DNA of 64,000 nucleotides from Paenibacillus sp. LHD-117 (GTDB lineage: Bacteria; Bacillota; Bacilli; Paenibacillales; Paenibacillaceae): NCBI RefSeq assembly GCF_030929555.1, contig NZ_JAVFVT010000006.1:1-64000 (forward strand), given 5' to 3'. The notes under the pieces were generated by a model. That model saw only the letters and a program-made list of their open reading frames with translations, ran no database searches and was not told the origin of the DNA. The translations under genes and the position numbers were made by a program. Positions 11,554-20,882 of this stretch are shown in pieces (position 1 is the stretch's first letter; each line of letters starts with the position of its first letter).

Positions 11554-12058
11554 GCTCGTTAAGCTCCTTGTTTTCCCCTTGCTGCAGCTTCTTCTTTTCG
11601 TCCTTCGCGCTAAGCAGGGTGTCTAGCAGGATTAGCCCGACGCCGATGACGATGCCGGAGTCCGCGATGTTGAAGATCGGGAACGTATAGCTGCCGAAAT
11701 TGAATTTAAAGAAGTCGACGACTTCGCCGAACCGAATTCGATCGACGAAATTGCCGACCGCTCCGCCAAGCACGAGCGCAAGGCCCGTCAGCAGAATCGG
11801 CTTGCCGTTTTTGCGCATCATTTGGATATAGGTAATTAACCCGATGAGGATAACGGTAGTAATGATGATGAAGAAAGTGCGCTGTTCTTGCAGGATGCCG
11901 AATGCCGCGCCTCGATTGCGATGCGAAGTAATCAAGAAGAAGTTGCCGATTACGCTGATTTCTTCGTACAGCTCCATTCGGGTCGCGATGATTTTTTTGG
12001 TGACAAAGTCGAGCACAAGCACGATTACCGCGAGCAAATAATAATAGAAAGCACGCAT
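11531..12058 (-). CDS. lspA: Lipoprotein signal peptidase II (LspA)
   Basis: Membrane aspartic peptidase that removes the signal peptide of diacylglyceryl-modified prolipoproteins; it would process the lipoproteins encoded at 43950 and 56416. The 175-residue protein has four hydrophobic segments and the catalytic aspartates in NFVDRI (Asp 106) and FNIADS (Asp 133). The ATG at 12058 follows AGGAG by 7 nt; the frame stays open for ten more codons without a better start. The C-terminus is charged (DEKKKLQQGENKELNEHEQ). Confidence 0.95.
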   Translation of the reverse strand: MRAFYYYLLAVIVLVLDFVTKKIIATRMELYEEISVIGNFFLITSHRNRGAAFGILQEQRTFFIIITTVILIGLITYIQMMRKNGKPILLTGLALVLGGAVGNFVDRIRFGEVVDFFKFNFGSYTFPIFNIADSGIVIGVGLILLDTLLSAKDEKKKLQQGENKELNEHEQQPIS

Positions 12059-12118
12059 CTGATCACTCCTAAAAAGTTTGAAAGGCATAGTATCCGGCGC
12101 CTTAAGACCGCTTTACAT

Positions 12119-12148
12119 AGTGTAGCATACGACCGTTGGCAGAGCCAA
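12119..12148 (-). promoter_or_regulatory. Possible promoter of lspA
   Basis: TTGGCT (12148-12143), an 18-nt spacer and TACACT (12124-12119) on the minus strand, about 60 nt upstream of lspA. Only a moderate match to sigma-A consensus. Confidence 0.4.
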
Positions 12149-12286
12149 TCCTGCCCAATCCGGCAAAGCGGCTGCGCATGTATTGCAAGGCTTCCATGCA
12201 TGTCCATACTGAAAACGGCCCTTCCGGCTAAAACTACGGGAGAAAACGAACGACGGTTATTCCGAAAAGGACGGTGCGATTAGCCA

Positions 12287-13015
12287 ATGACCTCTCTAAC
12301 GAACGCGCAATACTCCTCGCTCAGAAGCAGGCTGGAGGACGAACAAGCCGACATCCTGTCTCGCTTGGAGCAGAACGATCATTACGGTAAATCCGATTCC
12401 ATGCGCGATGAATCCGGCGAGCTTTCCCCCATCGACAACCATCCGGGCGATATGGCATCCGAACTATACGAACGCGAGAAGGATATCGCCTTGCTCGAGC
12501 AAGAGGAACTGCATCTCAGCCGCATCGAAGCAGCCTTGGACGCGATGGATAAGGGCAATTACGGCACTTGCGTCGCTTGCGGCACGATTATCCCGTTCGA
12601 GCGGCTCGAAGCCGCTCCGGACAGCTTATACTGCATCGATCATGCGCCGCGGAATAACATATCCGACAATCGTCCGATCGAGGAGGTTTTTCTGCAGCCG
12701 CCGTTCGGCCGCACGAGCATGGACGAACGCAAATCCAATGGCTTCGACGGCGAAGACGCCTGGCAAATCGTGGAGAGCTGGGGTAACTCGGATTCGCCCG
12801 CGATGTCCGAGAACCGCGATGTCGCCGACTACGACCACGTCGGCATAGAAGCGGAAGAAAACGACGGATTCGTGGAACCGATCGAAAGCTTCTTGGCCAC
12901 CGATATTACGGGCCGCCACGTCTCCGTTGTCCGCAATCGCCAATATGATCGATATATGCATGCGAACGAAGGCGATGCCGAACTTCAATTCGATGACCGA
13001 TTCGAAGACGATTGA
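12287..13015 (+). CDS. TraR/DksA-type zinc-finger protein (YlyA/YteA-like)
   Basis: The 242-residue protein starts with a coiled-coil hairpin (about 1-90) followed by a zinc-binding site C95-x2-C98 ... C116-x2-H119, the variant with His as the fourth ligand seen in YteA-type proteins. DksA-like proteins enter the RNA polymerase secondary channel. In B. subtilis the protein at this location, ylyA between ileS and lspA, is a forespore-expressed RNA polymerase-binding factor, and the same role is inferred here. The acidic C-terminal half (about 125-242) has no motif I know. It is one of the few plus-strand genes. The ribosome-binding site is weak. Confidence 0.8.
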   Translation: MTSLTNAQYSSLRSRLEDEQADILSRLEQNDHYGKSDSMRDESGELSPIDNHPGDMASELYEREKDIALLEQEELHLSRIEAALDAMDKGNYGTCVACGTIIPFERLEAAPDSLYCIDHAPRNNISDNRPIEEVFLQPPFGRTSMDERKSNGFDGEDAWQIVESWGNSDSPAMSENRDVADYDHVGIEAEENDGFVEPIESFLATDITGRHVSVVRNRQYDRYMHANEGDAELQFDDRFEDD

Positions 13016-13043
13016 TGGTCCGGAATCAATAGAAGTCGTTCGT

Positions 13044-13448
13044 TCAGTACGATTTGCCCTCCAATTGAATTTGCACGATCTTCACGATATCGGCGATGTA
13101 ATCTCCGATGATGGGCAAGTTCAAAGCACCTAAGATACGCAGCACATATAAAATCGTCGCGGCAAAAAAAGTAAATCCGATCGCGATGCCGACGCCTCTT
13201 GCCGATCCTGCCAGCAGATTGCGCCAGATGAGCGCCATTGGCCGATTGAGCAAATCCACATACTCGGCAATATGCGTGCGCTCCATCTCGGATGCGATAT
13301 GCTCGAGCCGTTTGTCTACCGCTTCGAGAGAACGCTGCAGCACCGTTACGTCTTTCTCGTCTTGCCCGGTTTCCTTATCGCCGGATCGATCGTTTTTTTC
13401 TTTGCCGCTAATGTCTGTCCATTCCGAATCTCCGCGTTTCATCCGCAT
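13044..13448 (-). CDS. DUF5665-type small membrane protein
   Basis: A 134-residue protein with a polar, charged N-terminus (1-35), a short helical stretch that includes HIAEYVDLLNRP, and one long hydrophobic region (about 78-105, ARGVGIAIGFTFFAATILYVL). This pattern fits the DUF5665 family of Firmicutes, whose function is unknown. It is convergent with the YlyA-like gene (28-nt gap) and is separated from ileS by a terminator, so it should have its own promoter; I could not identify one. Confidence 0.65.
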   Translation of the reverse strand: MRMKRGDSEWTDISGKEKNDRSGDKETGQDEKDVTVLQRSLEAVDKRLEHIASEMERTHIAEYVDLLNRPMALIWRNLLAGSARGVGIAIGFTFFAATILYVLRILGALNLPIIGDYIADIVKIVQIQLEGKSY

Positions 13449-13480
13449 GGTTACATGACACCTCCGTTACAGAACAAGGA

Positions 13481-13515
13481 AAGCCCGCTCCGCCGGCGTG
13501 GCGGCAAGCGGGCTT
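13481..13515 (-). terminator. Terminator downstream of ileS
   Basis: Stem AAGCCCGCT paired with AGCGGGCTT, enclosing an inner CCGCC/GGCGG stem, followed on the minus strand by TTTCCTTGTT. It lies about 20 nt past the ileS stop. Confidence 0.7.
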
Positions 13516-13535
13516 CTCACTCCTTTACTATAACC

Positions 13536-16500
13536 TTAACCCTTGATGAAAATGCCGATTTCTTTGTCGCCAAGAGCAACTCGTTCCATACCATCCATTA
13601 CCCCGTAAGTCAGGGCTTGTAGCAGAACGTTATCCTTCAGCACGTCTTCGAACGCTTCGAGCGCGGCTTTCAGCGTCGAATCGACGTCGAGCACGAGCTC
13701 GATCCTCTTTTCGATCGGGAGATCTTGTTTTTTGCGCGTATCCTGCACGGCGCGAATAACCTCTCGTACCCAGCCTTCCTGCTCGAGCTCAGGGGTAATG
13801 TCCGTATTCAGCGCAACGGTGACGCCGCTAACCGAAGCCGATGCGAAGCCGGACTTCGCTTGTTTCTCCACGAGCAGCTCTTCGAGTGAAATCGCTAACG
13901 TCTCTCCGTCTCCCGTCGTGAACGAATAACTGCCGCCGCCAACGATCGCTCGCGTATCTTCCGCGGTCATCGCCTTGAGCGCCGACTGGATCGGGCCAAC
14001 ATGTTTGCCGTACTTTTTGCCGGCAACCTTCAAGTTCAGCTTCAGCGTGAAATCGACGAAGCCGCTGTCCGACGTTTGGACGGTAATCGCTTTGACGTTG
14101 ATCTCATCCTTGATGATCTCTTCGTATTCGGCAATCGCAAAGTCGCGGTCCAAGGACACGATCAGCTCGGAGAGCGGTTGGCGTGTTTTGATCGACGTTT
14201 CGTTGCGGACGTTGCGGGCAAGCTCCACGATTTGTTTGGCGCTGTCCATGTCGCGCTCCAGCGACTCGTCGATAAGCGATGCGTCGGCGACCGGGAACTC
14301 CTCTAGATGAACGCTTCCTTGTCCTCCCAGGTTGCGATACACATCGTCCGCCAGCAGCGGCGCGTACGGCGCGATTAAGCGGGATAACGTCATCAGCACG
14401 CCGCGAAGCGTTCCGTATGCCGCGATTTTGTCCGCCGAAAGCCCGCTTCCCCAGAACCGGTCTCTCGACCGGCGGATATACCAGTTGCTGAGCTCATCCA
14501 CGAAGTTCTCGATCGATTTGGCCGGATTAAGGAAGTCGTTCACTTCGAGTCCTTTGGTCACCGTTGCGATCAAGCTGTTCAGCCTCGACGTAATCCAACG
14601 GTCCAGCTTGTTGTCCGATGCGGACGACGCATGATCGGCAGGGTCATAACCGTCGATGGAAGCATACAACGCGTAGAAAGCATGCGTATTCACGATCGTA
14701 TCGATCACCTTGGACTTCGCTTCGCCGACGATGCCCCGCGAGAAACGTTTGCTGTTCCATGGCGCACTGTCCGCCAGAAGCGCCCAGCGGAACGCATCAG
14801 TCCCGTATTCGTTGATGATTTCCCAAGGATCGATGACGTTGCCCTTCGACTTGGACATTTTCTGTCCGTTCTCGTCAAGGATATGGCCCGTCGAAATGAC
14901 AGCTTTGTACGGCGCTTTGCCGTTATATAACGTCGACACGGCGAGCAAGCTGAAGAACCAGCCGCGCGTTTGGTCGATACCCTCGCAGATGATGTCCGCG
15001 GGATATTGTTCCTCGAACGTCTTCTCGTCGCCGAACGGATGATGCTGCTGTGCGAACGGCATGGAGCCGCTATCGAACCAGACGTCGATTACTTCAGGCG
15101 TCCTGCGCATGACGGCGCCTTCCGCGAATGGGGACTTCAGCAGGATTTCGTCTACGTACGGTTTATGAAGCTCGATGTCCGCAGGTACATCGCCTACGGC
15201 GCGAGCGCGCAGATCCGCGATGCTGTCCGGCGCGTATTGCTGGCCGGTCGCTTCGCATACCCAAACGTTAAGCGGCGTACCCCAATACCGGTTGCGGCTG
15301 ATGTTCCAGTCGACCAGATCTTCGAGGAACTTGCCGAAGCGTCCTTCCCTGATATGGCCCGGGTACCAGTCCACGCCATTGTTGTTGGCGATGAGTTGGT
15401 CCTTGACCGCAGTTGTTTCGATAAACCAGCTTTCCGTCGCGTAGTAGAGCAGCGGCGATTTGCAACGCCAGCAGAACGGATAGCTATGCTCGTAACGTTC
15501 TTTGGAATAAAGCAAGCCCTTCTCGCTCAGCATCTTCACGATGTCGACGTCGCAGTCCTTCACGAACCGGCCGGCGAGATCCGTCACTTCGTCAACGTAA
15601 CGTCCTGCGTTGTTCACGACGCTCAGCATGCTGATGCCGTTCGCGCGGGCAACCTTGTAGTCGTCTTCGCCATGCGCCGGTGCGATATGGACGATGCCCG
15701 TACCGCTTGCGTCGCTGACGAAATCGCCGGGAATGACGACATGGCCTTTCTCGATCGGCACATAACGGAACGGAGGTTCATACGACTGTCCGACAAGCTC
15801 GGAGCCCTTGAGCGTAGAAAGTACCTCGTACCCGTCCTTCAGCACGGTTTCCGCAAGCGCGGAAGCTACGATATATACCTCGCCGTCTTTCGATGCCCGA
15901 ACGTAATCGAGCTCCGGATGAACGGCTAGCGCCACGTTCGCCGGCAGCGTCCAAGGCGTCGTCGTCCAAGCCAGCACGAATTCGCCCGAATCCAGCAGCT
16001 TGAATTTCGCCGTTGCGCTCAAATCTTTAACATCCTCATACCCTTGCGCGACTTCGTGGGAGCTCAGCGTCGTTTGGCAGCAAGGGCAGTACGGGCTAAC
16101 GCGGTGACCGCGGTATAGAAGCCCTTTCTTGTGAATCGTGGACAAAATATGCCATACACTTTCAATGTATTCGTTCTTCAGCGTAATATACGGGTTATCG
16201 AGATCGGTCCAGTATGCGATCGCTTCCGTCAGTTCGCGCCACTGCTTCTCGTATTCGAAGACGCTGTCCTTGCACTTCTTCACGAACGCTTCCACGCCGT
16301 AGTTCTCGATCTCCTGCTTGCCGGAGATGCCGAGCTGCTTCTCGACGCCAAGCTCGACCGGAAGGCCGTGCGTATCCCAACCGGCTTTGCGGACGACGCG
16401 ATAACCCGCCATCGTCTTGTAGCGGCAAATAAAATCCTTGATGACGCGGCCGAGCACGTGGCCGATATGCGGAGCTCCGTTTGCCGTCGGCGGCCCTTCG

Positions 16501-16631
16501 TAGAAAACGAAGTTCGGCTTACCCTCCCGGTTGTCGATCGACTTCTTGAATGTGTCCTCTTCTTTCCATTGCGCGAGTACCCGCAGCTCGCGGCTGCGCG
16601 CGCGTTCCTTTACGTCTACGCGTTGCATCAT
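13536..16631 (-). CDS. ileS: Isoleucyl-tRNA synthetase, long (IleS2-like) type
   Basis: Charges tRNA-Ile in the cytosol. The 1031-residue protein has the class I motifs PHIGH (54-58) and KMSKS (591-595), a CP1 editing domain (about 190-400) and an anticodon-binding domain after about 640. Its length and the FYEGPPTANG and RKAGWDTHGLP patterns resemble the eukaryote-like IleS2 class, not the 921-residue IleS of B. subtilis. The ATG at 16631 follows AAGGAG by 7 nt. Expression is preceded by a T-box leader and its own promoter. Gene order divIVA-ileS-ylyA-lspA is conserved. Confidence 0.96.
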   Translation of the reverse strand: MMQRVDVKERARSRELRVLAQWKEEDTFKKSIDNREGKPNFVFYEGPPTANGAPHIGHVLGRVIKDFICRYKTMAGYRVVRKAGWDTHGLPVELGVEKQLGISGKQEIENYGVEAFVKKCKDSVFEYEKQWRELTEAIAYWTDLDNPYITLKNEYIESVWHILSTIHKKGLLYRGHRVSPYCPCCQTTLSSHEVAQGYEDVKDLSATAKFKLLDSGEFVLAWTTTPWTLPANVALAVHPELDYVRASKDGEVYIVASALAETVLKDGYEVLSTLKGSELVGQSYEPPFRYVPIEKGHVVIPGDFVSDASGTGIVHIAPAHGEDDYKVARANGISMLSVVNNAGRYVDEVTDLAGRFVKDCDVDIVKMLSEKGLLYSKERYEHSYPFCWRCKSPLLYYATESWFIETTAVKDQLIANNNGVDWYPGHIREGRFGKFLEDLVDWNISRNRYWGTPLNVWVCEATGQQYAPDSIADLRARAVGDVPADIELHKPYVDEILLKSPFAEGAVMRRTPEVIDVWFDSGSMPFAQQHHPFGDEKTFEEQYPADIICEGIDQTRGWFFSLLAVSTLYNGKAPYKAVISTGHILDENGQKMSKSKGNVIDPWEIINEYGTDAFRWALLADSAPWNSKRFSRGIVGEAKSKVIDTIVNTHAFYALYASIDGYDPADHASSASDNKLDRWITSRLNSLIATVTKGLEVNDFLNPAKSIENFVDELSNWYIRRSRDRFWGSGLSADKIAAYGTLRGVLMTLSRLIAPYAPLLADDVYRNLGGQGSVHLEEFPVADASLIDESLERDMDSAKQIVELARNVRNETSIKTRQPLSELIVSLDRDFAIAEYEEIIKDEINVKAITVQTSDSGFVDFTLKLNLKVAGKKYGKHVGPIQSALKAMTAEDTRAIVGGGSYSFTTGDGETLAISLEELLVEKQAKSGFASASVSGVTVALNTDITPELEQEGWVREVIRAVQDTRKKQDLPIEKRIELVLDVDSTLKAALEAFEDVLKDNVLLQALTYGVMDGMERVALGDKEIGIFIKG

Positions 16632-16653
16632 TCAACAGCTCCTTCCGTTCCCT

Positions 16654-17007
16654 GAAAATAAAATAAACCCCGCCCCCGATAAAGGGACGAGGCTTGCTCG
16701 CGATACCACCCTTGTTCCGCAATCGTTATCGCTCCATGGAGGAGCAACCCGTTCGTCGTTCGACGAACAGCCGCTTGCGGCACCTTAGCTGCGAACCGGA
16801 CTTCGATTCGCGGTCCCTGTAACGGAGGACATGCCGTCGACGCTTAATGCCGCGCGGATCTGCGCGGGTTAGGCGGCGCTTCTCGGAGAGGATATTCGGT
16901 AACGGTTCAAACGCCGGACTTGCAGCAGCCGCCGGCTCTCTGGAGAATGATTCCGATACGTACTCGTTCTCGTCAATGAAGTTCATTCCATCATATGATT
17001 CGTTCGA
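16654..17007 (-). promoter_or_regulatory. T-box leader of ileS
   Basis: The minus strand has the conserved T-box sequence AGGGTGGTATCGCG (16712-16699) followed by a terminator hairpin (16694-16665) and the T-rich run TTTATTTTATTTT. Upstream is a long structured region with the AGAGAG element of stem I. A likely specifier triplet ATC (Ile) is at 16893-16891 within GAATATCC. Uncharged tRNA-Ile should stabilise the antiterminator. This explains the whole 440-nt gap between divIVA and ileS. Confidence 0.9.
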
Positions 17008-17014
17008 TAGTTCA

Positions 17015-17043
17015 GTTATAACGAATTCCTCATCGATTGTCAA
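17015..17043 (-). promoter_or_regulatory. Sigma-A promoter of the ileS T-box transcript
   Basis: TTGACA (17043-17038), a 17-nt spacer and TATAAC (17020-17015) on the minus strand, about 30 nt after the divIVA stop codon. Confidence 0.85.
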
Positions 17044-17071
17044 ACGGCAATTCGGCGCGCCCCTCGACTGC

Positions 17072-17566
17072 TTACCCTCTGAGCAGCTCCCGCTCCGAAT
17101 CGCGCGAAGAATCAAGCGAATCCCAGCCATCCTGCGACAGAAGCTCCAGCTGCGCTTCGACCAGCGTGCGGAACCGGGCCCGGTAGATCGATGCCTGTTT
17201 CTTCAGCTCTTCCACTTCCAGAGCCACCTTGCGGGATTTGTTCAGCGAGTCGTTGACGATCCGGTCCGCGTTTTTCTCGGCTTCCTTGATGATGAGCTGG
17301 GCTTCCTTCTTCGCGTTGTTGCGAACCTCGTCGGCCGCTTCCTGCGCGACGATGATCGTCTTGCTGAGCGTCTCCTCGATGTTCGAGAAGTGATTCAGCT
17401 TCTCTTGCAGATTCAACATTTGATTCTGGATTTCTTTGTTCTCGCGAATAAGCGACTCGTAGTCCTTGATTACCTGATCGAGAAACTCGTTAACTTCGTC
17501 CTCATCGTAACCGCGCAATCTGCGGGAAAACTCTTTGTTATGTATGTCCAATGGCGATAACGGCAT
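17072..17566 (-). CDS. divIVA: Cell-division/polarity protein DivIVA
   Basis: Coiled-coil protein that binds negatively curved membrane at poles and septa and recruits division-site and sporulation proteins. The 164-residue protein has the conserved N-terminal domain (MPLSPLDIHNKEF, GYDEDEVNEFLDQVIKDY, about 1-36) followed by two coiled-coil stretches (to about 145) and a short acidic tail. Last gene of the ylm group; the next gene downstream (ileS) has its own promoter. Confidence 0.95.
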   Translation of the reverse strand: MPLSPLDIHNKEFSRRLRGYDEDEVNEFLDQVIKDYESLIRENKEIQNQMLNLQEKLNHFSNIEETLSKTIIVAQEAADEVRNNAKKEAQLIIKEAEKNADRIVNDSLNKSRKVALEVEELKKQASIYRARFRTLVEAQLELLSQDGWDSLDSSRDSERELLRG

Positions 17567-17666
17567 TGGCGCACCTCCCTATGAATGTTTACACTTGACC
17601 ACCGCTGACCACCGCTGCTGTTTGACTGAATGATTCGACAGCTCCGATCCGATTTCCTGCAACCTT

Positions 17667-18452
17667 TTAAATAAATTTGCCGATTTTGACCCGAATCCTG
17701 CCCTTTTTTGTCACGCCGTCGACTTCGAGCAACTTGAATCTGCCTAAGCCCTTGAACGACACCACATCGCCCTCCTTAAGCGGCTCGGACGGATTCTCCT
17801 CCGTCTTCCAATTCACCCTGCAGCGCCCCGCTTTAATCGGATCCACGATCTTCGAACGGCTAACCCGGTAGACGTCGCTCGCGATGCCGTCGAGACGCAT
17901 GGATGCGACGGATAAACTGATCTCTTCAAGCTTCGAACGCATAACCTGCAATTGTTCGATAGGCAATAAATCGGTTAACACGGAGAATCGATGCACCTGG
18001 CGAAGATGTATATTAAGATAATCGGCAATTTCGTCCGTAACGATAATATGCGCGAATGATTCATGGACGTGAATATCGCCGATCCGGTCGCGCTTAATGC
18101 CGAGTCCGAGCAGCGCCCCTAAAAAATCGCCGTGATCGAGCTCGAGCTGGCTGTTTCCCGGAGCATGCGCAGCGAGCACAGCAATGCCCGCAGGCTCGTC
18201 ATCCAAGCTGCGGTAATCGGGAGCAATAATCGCGCGTCTGCGCTCCGCTTCTTCATACCCTCCGACCAGACGGATCGTAACATCCGAGTTGCGATTCGCG
18301 AGCATCGTCAGGATCTGCGCTTGTCTCGGGTCCAAAAAATCGGTCCGCTTCAGCTCGTGCAGCTGTGCGGACCGTTCGACCCATTCCGCAGCCCGGTCGA
18401 CGAAAACTTTCTCTTCGGGATGGAAATGTTCATATATCGATTGTTTCATCAT
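17667..18452 (-). CDS. ylmH: S4-domain RNA-binding protein YlmH (RqcP2-like)
   Basis: The 261-residue protein has the YlmH N-terminal domains and a C-terminal S4 RNA-binding domain (about 180-245, with SRSKIVDPIKAGRCRVN). YlmH family members bind 50S-peptidyl-tRNA complexes and act in ribosome-associated quality control, as established in B. subtilis. It lies 6 nt after ylmG. The Shine-Dalgarno signal is poor, suggesting translational coupling. Confidence 0.9.
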   Translation of the reverse strand: MMKQSIYEHFHPEEKVFVDRAAEWVERSAQLHELKRTDFLDPRQAQILTMLANRNSDVTIRLVGGYEEAERRRAIIAPDYRSLDDEPAGIAVLAAHAPGNSQLELDHGDFLGALLGLGIKRDRIGDIHVHESFAHIIVTDEIADYLNIHLRQVHRFSVLTDLLPIEQLQVMRSKLEEISLSVASMRLDGIASDVYRVSRSKIVDPIKAGRCRVNWKTEENPSEPLKEGDVVSFKGLGRFKLLEVDGVTKKGRIRVKIGKFI

Positions 18453-18458
18453 AACCGC

Positions 18459-18737
18459 TTAACCCATGCCGAACATAAATTCGATGACGGCGATTAACCC
18501 CATCGTAATGAATCTGAGCGCTAACAGCGCGATGATCGGGGACAAATCGAGCACGCCGCCGATCGGCGGGATGAATCTGCGGAAGATGCCGACGTACGGC
18601 TCGACGATTCGGCCCAGGAATTGGCCGATAAAGCTCTCTCTCGCATTCGGGAACCATGACAGCAGCACGTACCCGATAATTAAGTAGCTGTAAATTTCCA
18701 GCGCCCTCGCAATAAAATTAATGACATACAGTTCCAA
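18459..18737 (-). CDS. ylmG: YggT-family membrane protein YlmG
   Basis: A 92-residue protein with two hydrophobic segments (about 8-25 and 65-88) and the YggT motif SWFPN followed by IVEPYVGIFR. The family is implicated in division or envelope organisation; the mechanism is unknown. TTG start with GAGGTG 8 nt upstream. Tight spacing to sepF (7 nt) and ylmH (6 nt). Confidence 0.9.
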   Translation of the reverse strand: MELYVINFIARALEIYSYLIIGYVLLSWFPNARESFIGQFLGRIVEPYVGIFRRFIPPIGGVLDLSPIIALLALRFITMGLIAVIEFMFGMG

Positions 18738-18744
18738 CTCAAGG

Positions 18745-19221
18745 TCACCTCATTCTAGTGTAATCGTTCTCCTCGGCCAGCATTTCCGTAATGGCGCCTT
18801 GAATTTCCACCGATTCCGGCGTGCACAGAAAAATATTCGGTCCAAGTTTCGAGATGCTGCCGCTTAAAGCGTATACCGTACCGCTTAGGAAATCAACAAT
18901 CCGAAGGGCAAGATCGCTGCGCACGCGCTGCAAATTGACGATGACCGAACGTCTGGAACGAAGATGATCCGCGATTTCCTGCGCTTCGTCGTAACTCCGA
19001 GGCTCGCTCAGCACGACGCGCACGTTCTTCTGGGAGTGGATGCTCACCACATTGCTGCTTGCGGTTGCTGCGCCGATCGAGCTGTTCCTATTGTTTCTAC
19101 GCGTCTCGAAGGGAGACGTTTCAGGTTCTTGCTCTTCGGACTGCACGACGCGTTCTCTTTCCACGACTTCTTCTTCCTCTTGCAAGCCAAGAAAATTCAT
19201 AAATCGGTTCATCACGCTCAT
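18745..19221 (-). CDS. sepF: Cell-division protein SepF
   Basis: Membrane-anchored FtsZ-binding protein that bundles FtsZ into rings. The 158-residue protein has an amphipathic N-terminal membrane-binding segment ([14 protein letters not shown]), an acidic linker and the globular SepF domain (about 68-150, with [23 protein letters not shown] split over two strands). The start overlaps the ylmE stop by 4 nt (ATGA). The FtsZ C-terminal tail it would bind is encoded at 24297. Confidence 0.94.
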   Translation of the reverse strand: MSVMNRFMNFLGLQEEEEVVERERVVQSEEQEPETSPFETRRNNRNSSIGAATASSNVVSIHSQKNVRVVLSEPRSYDEAQEIADHLRSRRSVIVNLQRVRSDLALRIVDFLSGTVYALSGSISKLGPNIFLCTPESVEIQGAITEMLAEENDYTRMR

Positions 19222-19940
19222 TGTTCATCCTCCTCTTTCCCTACCAGAATGCTGCCCAACCGGATCCAGGTCGCACCTTCCTCGATCGCAACCTCGAAGT
19301 CGCCGGACATCCCCATGGATAAATGATTCAATTCCTGTCCGAATGCCGATGTTTCTCGCGCCTCGTCCCTCAGCTCGCGCAGCGCCCGGAAGACCGGTCT
19401 GGTCGCTTCGGGCTCCGCCTCGTACGGCGCCATCGTCATGAGGCCGATTGGCTTAATGGCCGGGTAGGCCTGCAGCGCTTCCAAGAACGGAAGCAGCTCG
19501 CCAGGCTCGATGCCGTGTTTGCTCGCCTCCCCGGAGACGTTCACCTGGATGAAACAAGGCACGCGGGTACCCAGCCGCTCGGCTTGCTTGTGAATCGCCT
19601 CCGCAAGCGACAGCCTGTCCAGCGAATGGATGTAGTCGAATCTGCCGACGATGTCCTTCGCTTTCCGACTCTGCAGGGAACCGATGAAATGCCAGACGGG
19701 TTTGCCGCCTTCCGGTTCCGGCAATCGCTCTTCACTAAGCGCCTGCCACTTGGACTCGGCATCCTGCCAGCGGTTCTCGCCAAGATGGCTAAGGCCGCCC
19801 TCGTACGCTTCCATCGTCCGTTCCAGGGACACGTATTTGGTTACGGCAACGATCTGTATGTCTTCTCTTCTGCGGCCGGAACGAAGGCATGCCGCCTCTA
19901 TTCTCCGCTCGACCTGCTGTATGCGATCCTGTATGGACAT
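19218..19940 (-). CDS. ylmE: YggS-family PLP-homeostasis protein (YlmE)
   Basis: The 240-residue protein binds pyridoxal phosphate via Lys 35 in IVAVTKYV, and carries the [15 protein letters not shown] phosphate-binding stretch near its C-terminus. The family maintains PLP and amino-acid balance and has no known enzymatic activity. The ATG at 19940 has AAGGGTG upstream; an in-frame TTG three codons earlier overlaps that site. It sits between pgeF (9-nt gap) and sepF (4-nt overlap), as in other Bacillales. Confidence 0.92.
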   Translation of the reverse strand: MSIQDRIQQVERRIEAACLRSGRRREDIQIVAVTKYVSLERTMEAYEGGLSHLGENRWQDAESKWQALSEERLPEPEGGKPVWHFIGSLQSRKAKDIVGRFDYIHSLDRLSLAEAIHKQAERLGTRVPCFIQVNVSGEASKHGIEPGELLPFLEALQAYPAIKPIGLMTMAPYEAEPEATRPVFRALRELRDEARETSAFGQELNHLSMGMSGDFEVAIEEGATWIRLGSILVGKEEDEQ

Positions 19941-19949
19941 TTCGAACAA

Positions 19950-20804
19950 TCACCCTTCTGCGATTCCGATCCAACTGGCCATCCGGCCCGTCTTGCCGCC
20001 TTCCATACGATGGGAGAAGAAGAAATCCCTCTCACATCCTGTACACCAATTGGTTATTTCGATACGAGTCGGCAAAATTCCTGCTTTTATCATAATCTGT
20101 CGGTTTATTTCTTTCAAGTTGATCCTTGCTTTCCCGTTCGTTCGCGATTTCATGCAGTTGCCGGCAACAGCCGCATCAAGTCCCAGCTCGCTTATGACTC
20201 GCTCAACTTCCGCGATAACCGTCCCGTCCACCTCGTAGCAACAATCGCCGATCGACGGACCGATCGCGGCAAGCAGCCCCTCGGCCCTTGTTCCATAGTC
20301 TGCTGCCATCGCCCGTATCGTCTCCGAGGCAATGCCCGCCACGGTCCCTCTCCAGCCCGCATGCGCCAGCGCCACCGCCTGGCGCTCCGGATCATAGAAG
20401 TACAGCGGCACGCAATCCGCATAAAAAGAAGTCAACAGGACGCCTGGCTCATTCGTCATGATGGCGTCGTAATTCGCGATCGTATCCGCCATCGAAAGCC
20501 GGCCTCGGCCCCGATCCTCCGCGTTTACTCGGTAGACGGCATTGCCGTGCACTTGCTCCGCGCATGTCCAAGCCTCGAACGGCCATCCGATCGCCTCCGT
20601 CAGCTTGCGGCGGTTTGCGATGACATCGCGCTCCTCGTCGCCCACATGAAGCCCGATATTCAGGCTTGCCCATGGCGCGGAGCTTGACCCTCCTTCTCTT
20701 CCGGAGAAGCCGGCGGTCAAACGCGCCTCGTCCTTCATCCATTCGGACAACAAAAAAAGCGAAGGTTCCTTCGCTGCGGCATCTATTTTTTTGAACGGCT
20801 CCAT
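19950..20804 (-). CDS. pgeF: Peptidoglycan editing factor PgeF (YlmD, multicopper-oxidase fold)
   Basis: In E. coli, YfiH/PgeF removes wrongly incorporated serine from UDP-MurNAc peptides; family members were formerly called polyphenol oxidase or laccase-domain proteins. The 284-residue protein has the metal/catalytic residues His 86 (EQVHGN), Cys 131 (YADCVPL) and His 148 (AHAGWRGT). ATG start after GAGGTGATGGG. Its place among the wall and division genes fits the editing role. Confidence 0.9.
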   Translation of the reverse strand: MEPFKKIDAAAKEPSLFLLSEWMKDEARLTAGFSGREGGSSSAPWASLNIGLHVGDEERDVIANRRKLTEAIGWPFEAWTCAEQVHGNAVYRVNAEDRGRGRLSMADTIANYDAIMTNEPGVLLTSFYADCVPLYFYDPERQAVALAHAGWRGTVAGIASETIRAMAADYGTRAEGLLAAIGPSIGDCCYEVDGTVIAEVERVISELGLDAAVAGNCMKSRTNGKARINLKEINRQIMIKAGILPTRIEITNWCTGCERDFFFSHRMEGGKTGRMASWIGIAEG

Positions 20805-20882
20805 CCCATCACCTCTTAATAAAACAATCGTAAGGCCCGACTCTCCGATCGGCCAAGGGCCCTCTACGTCAAGTGTATACGC

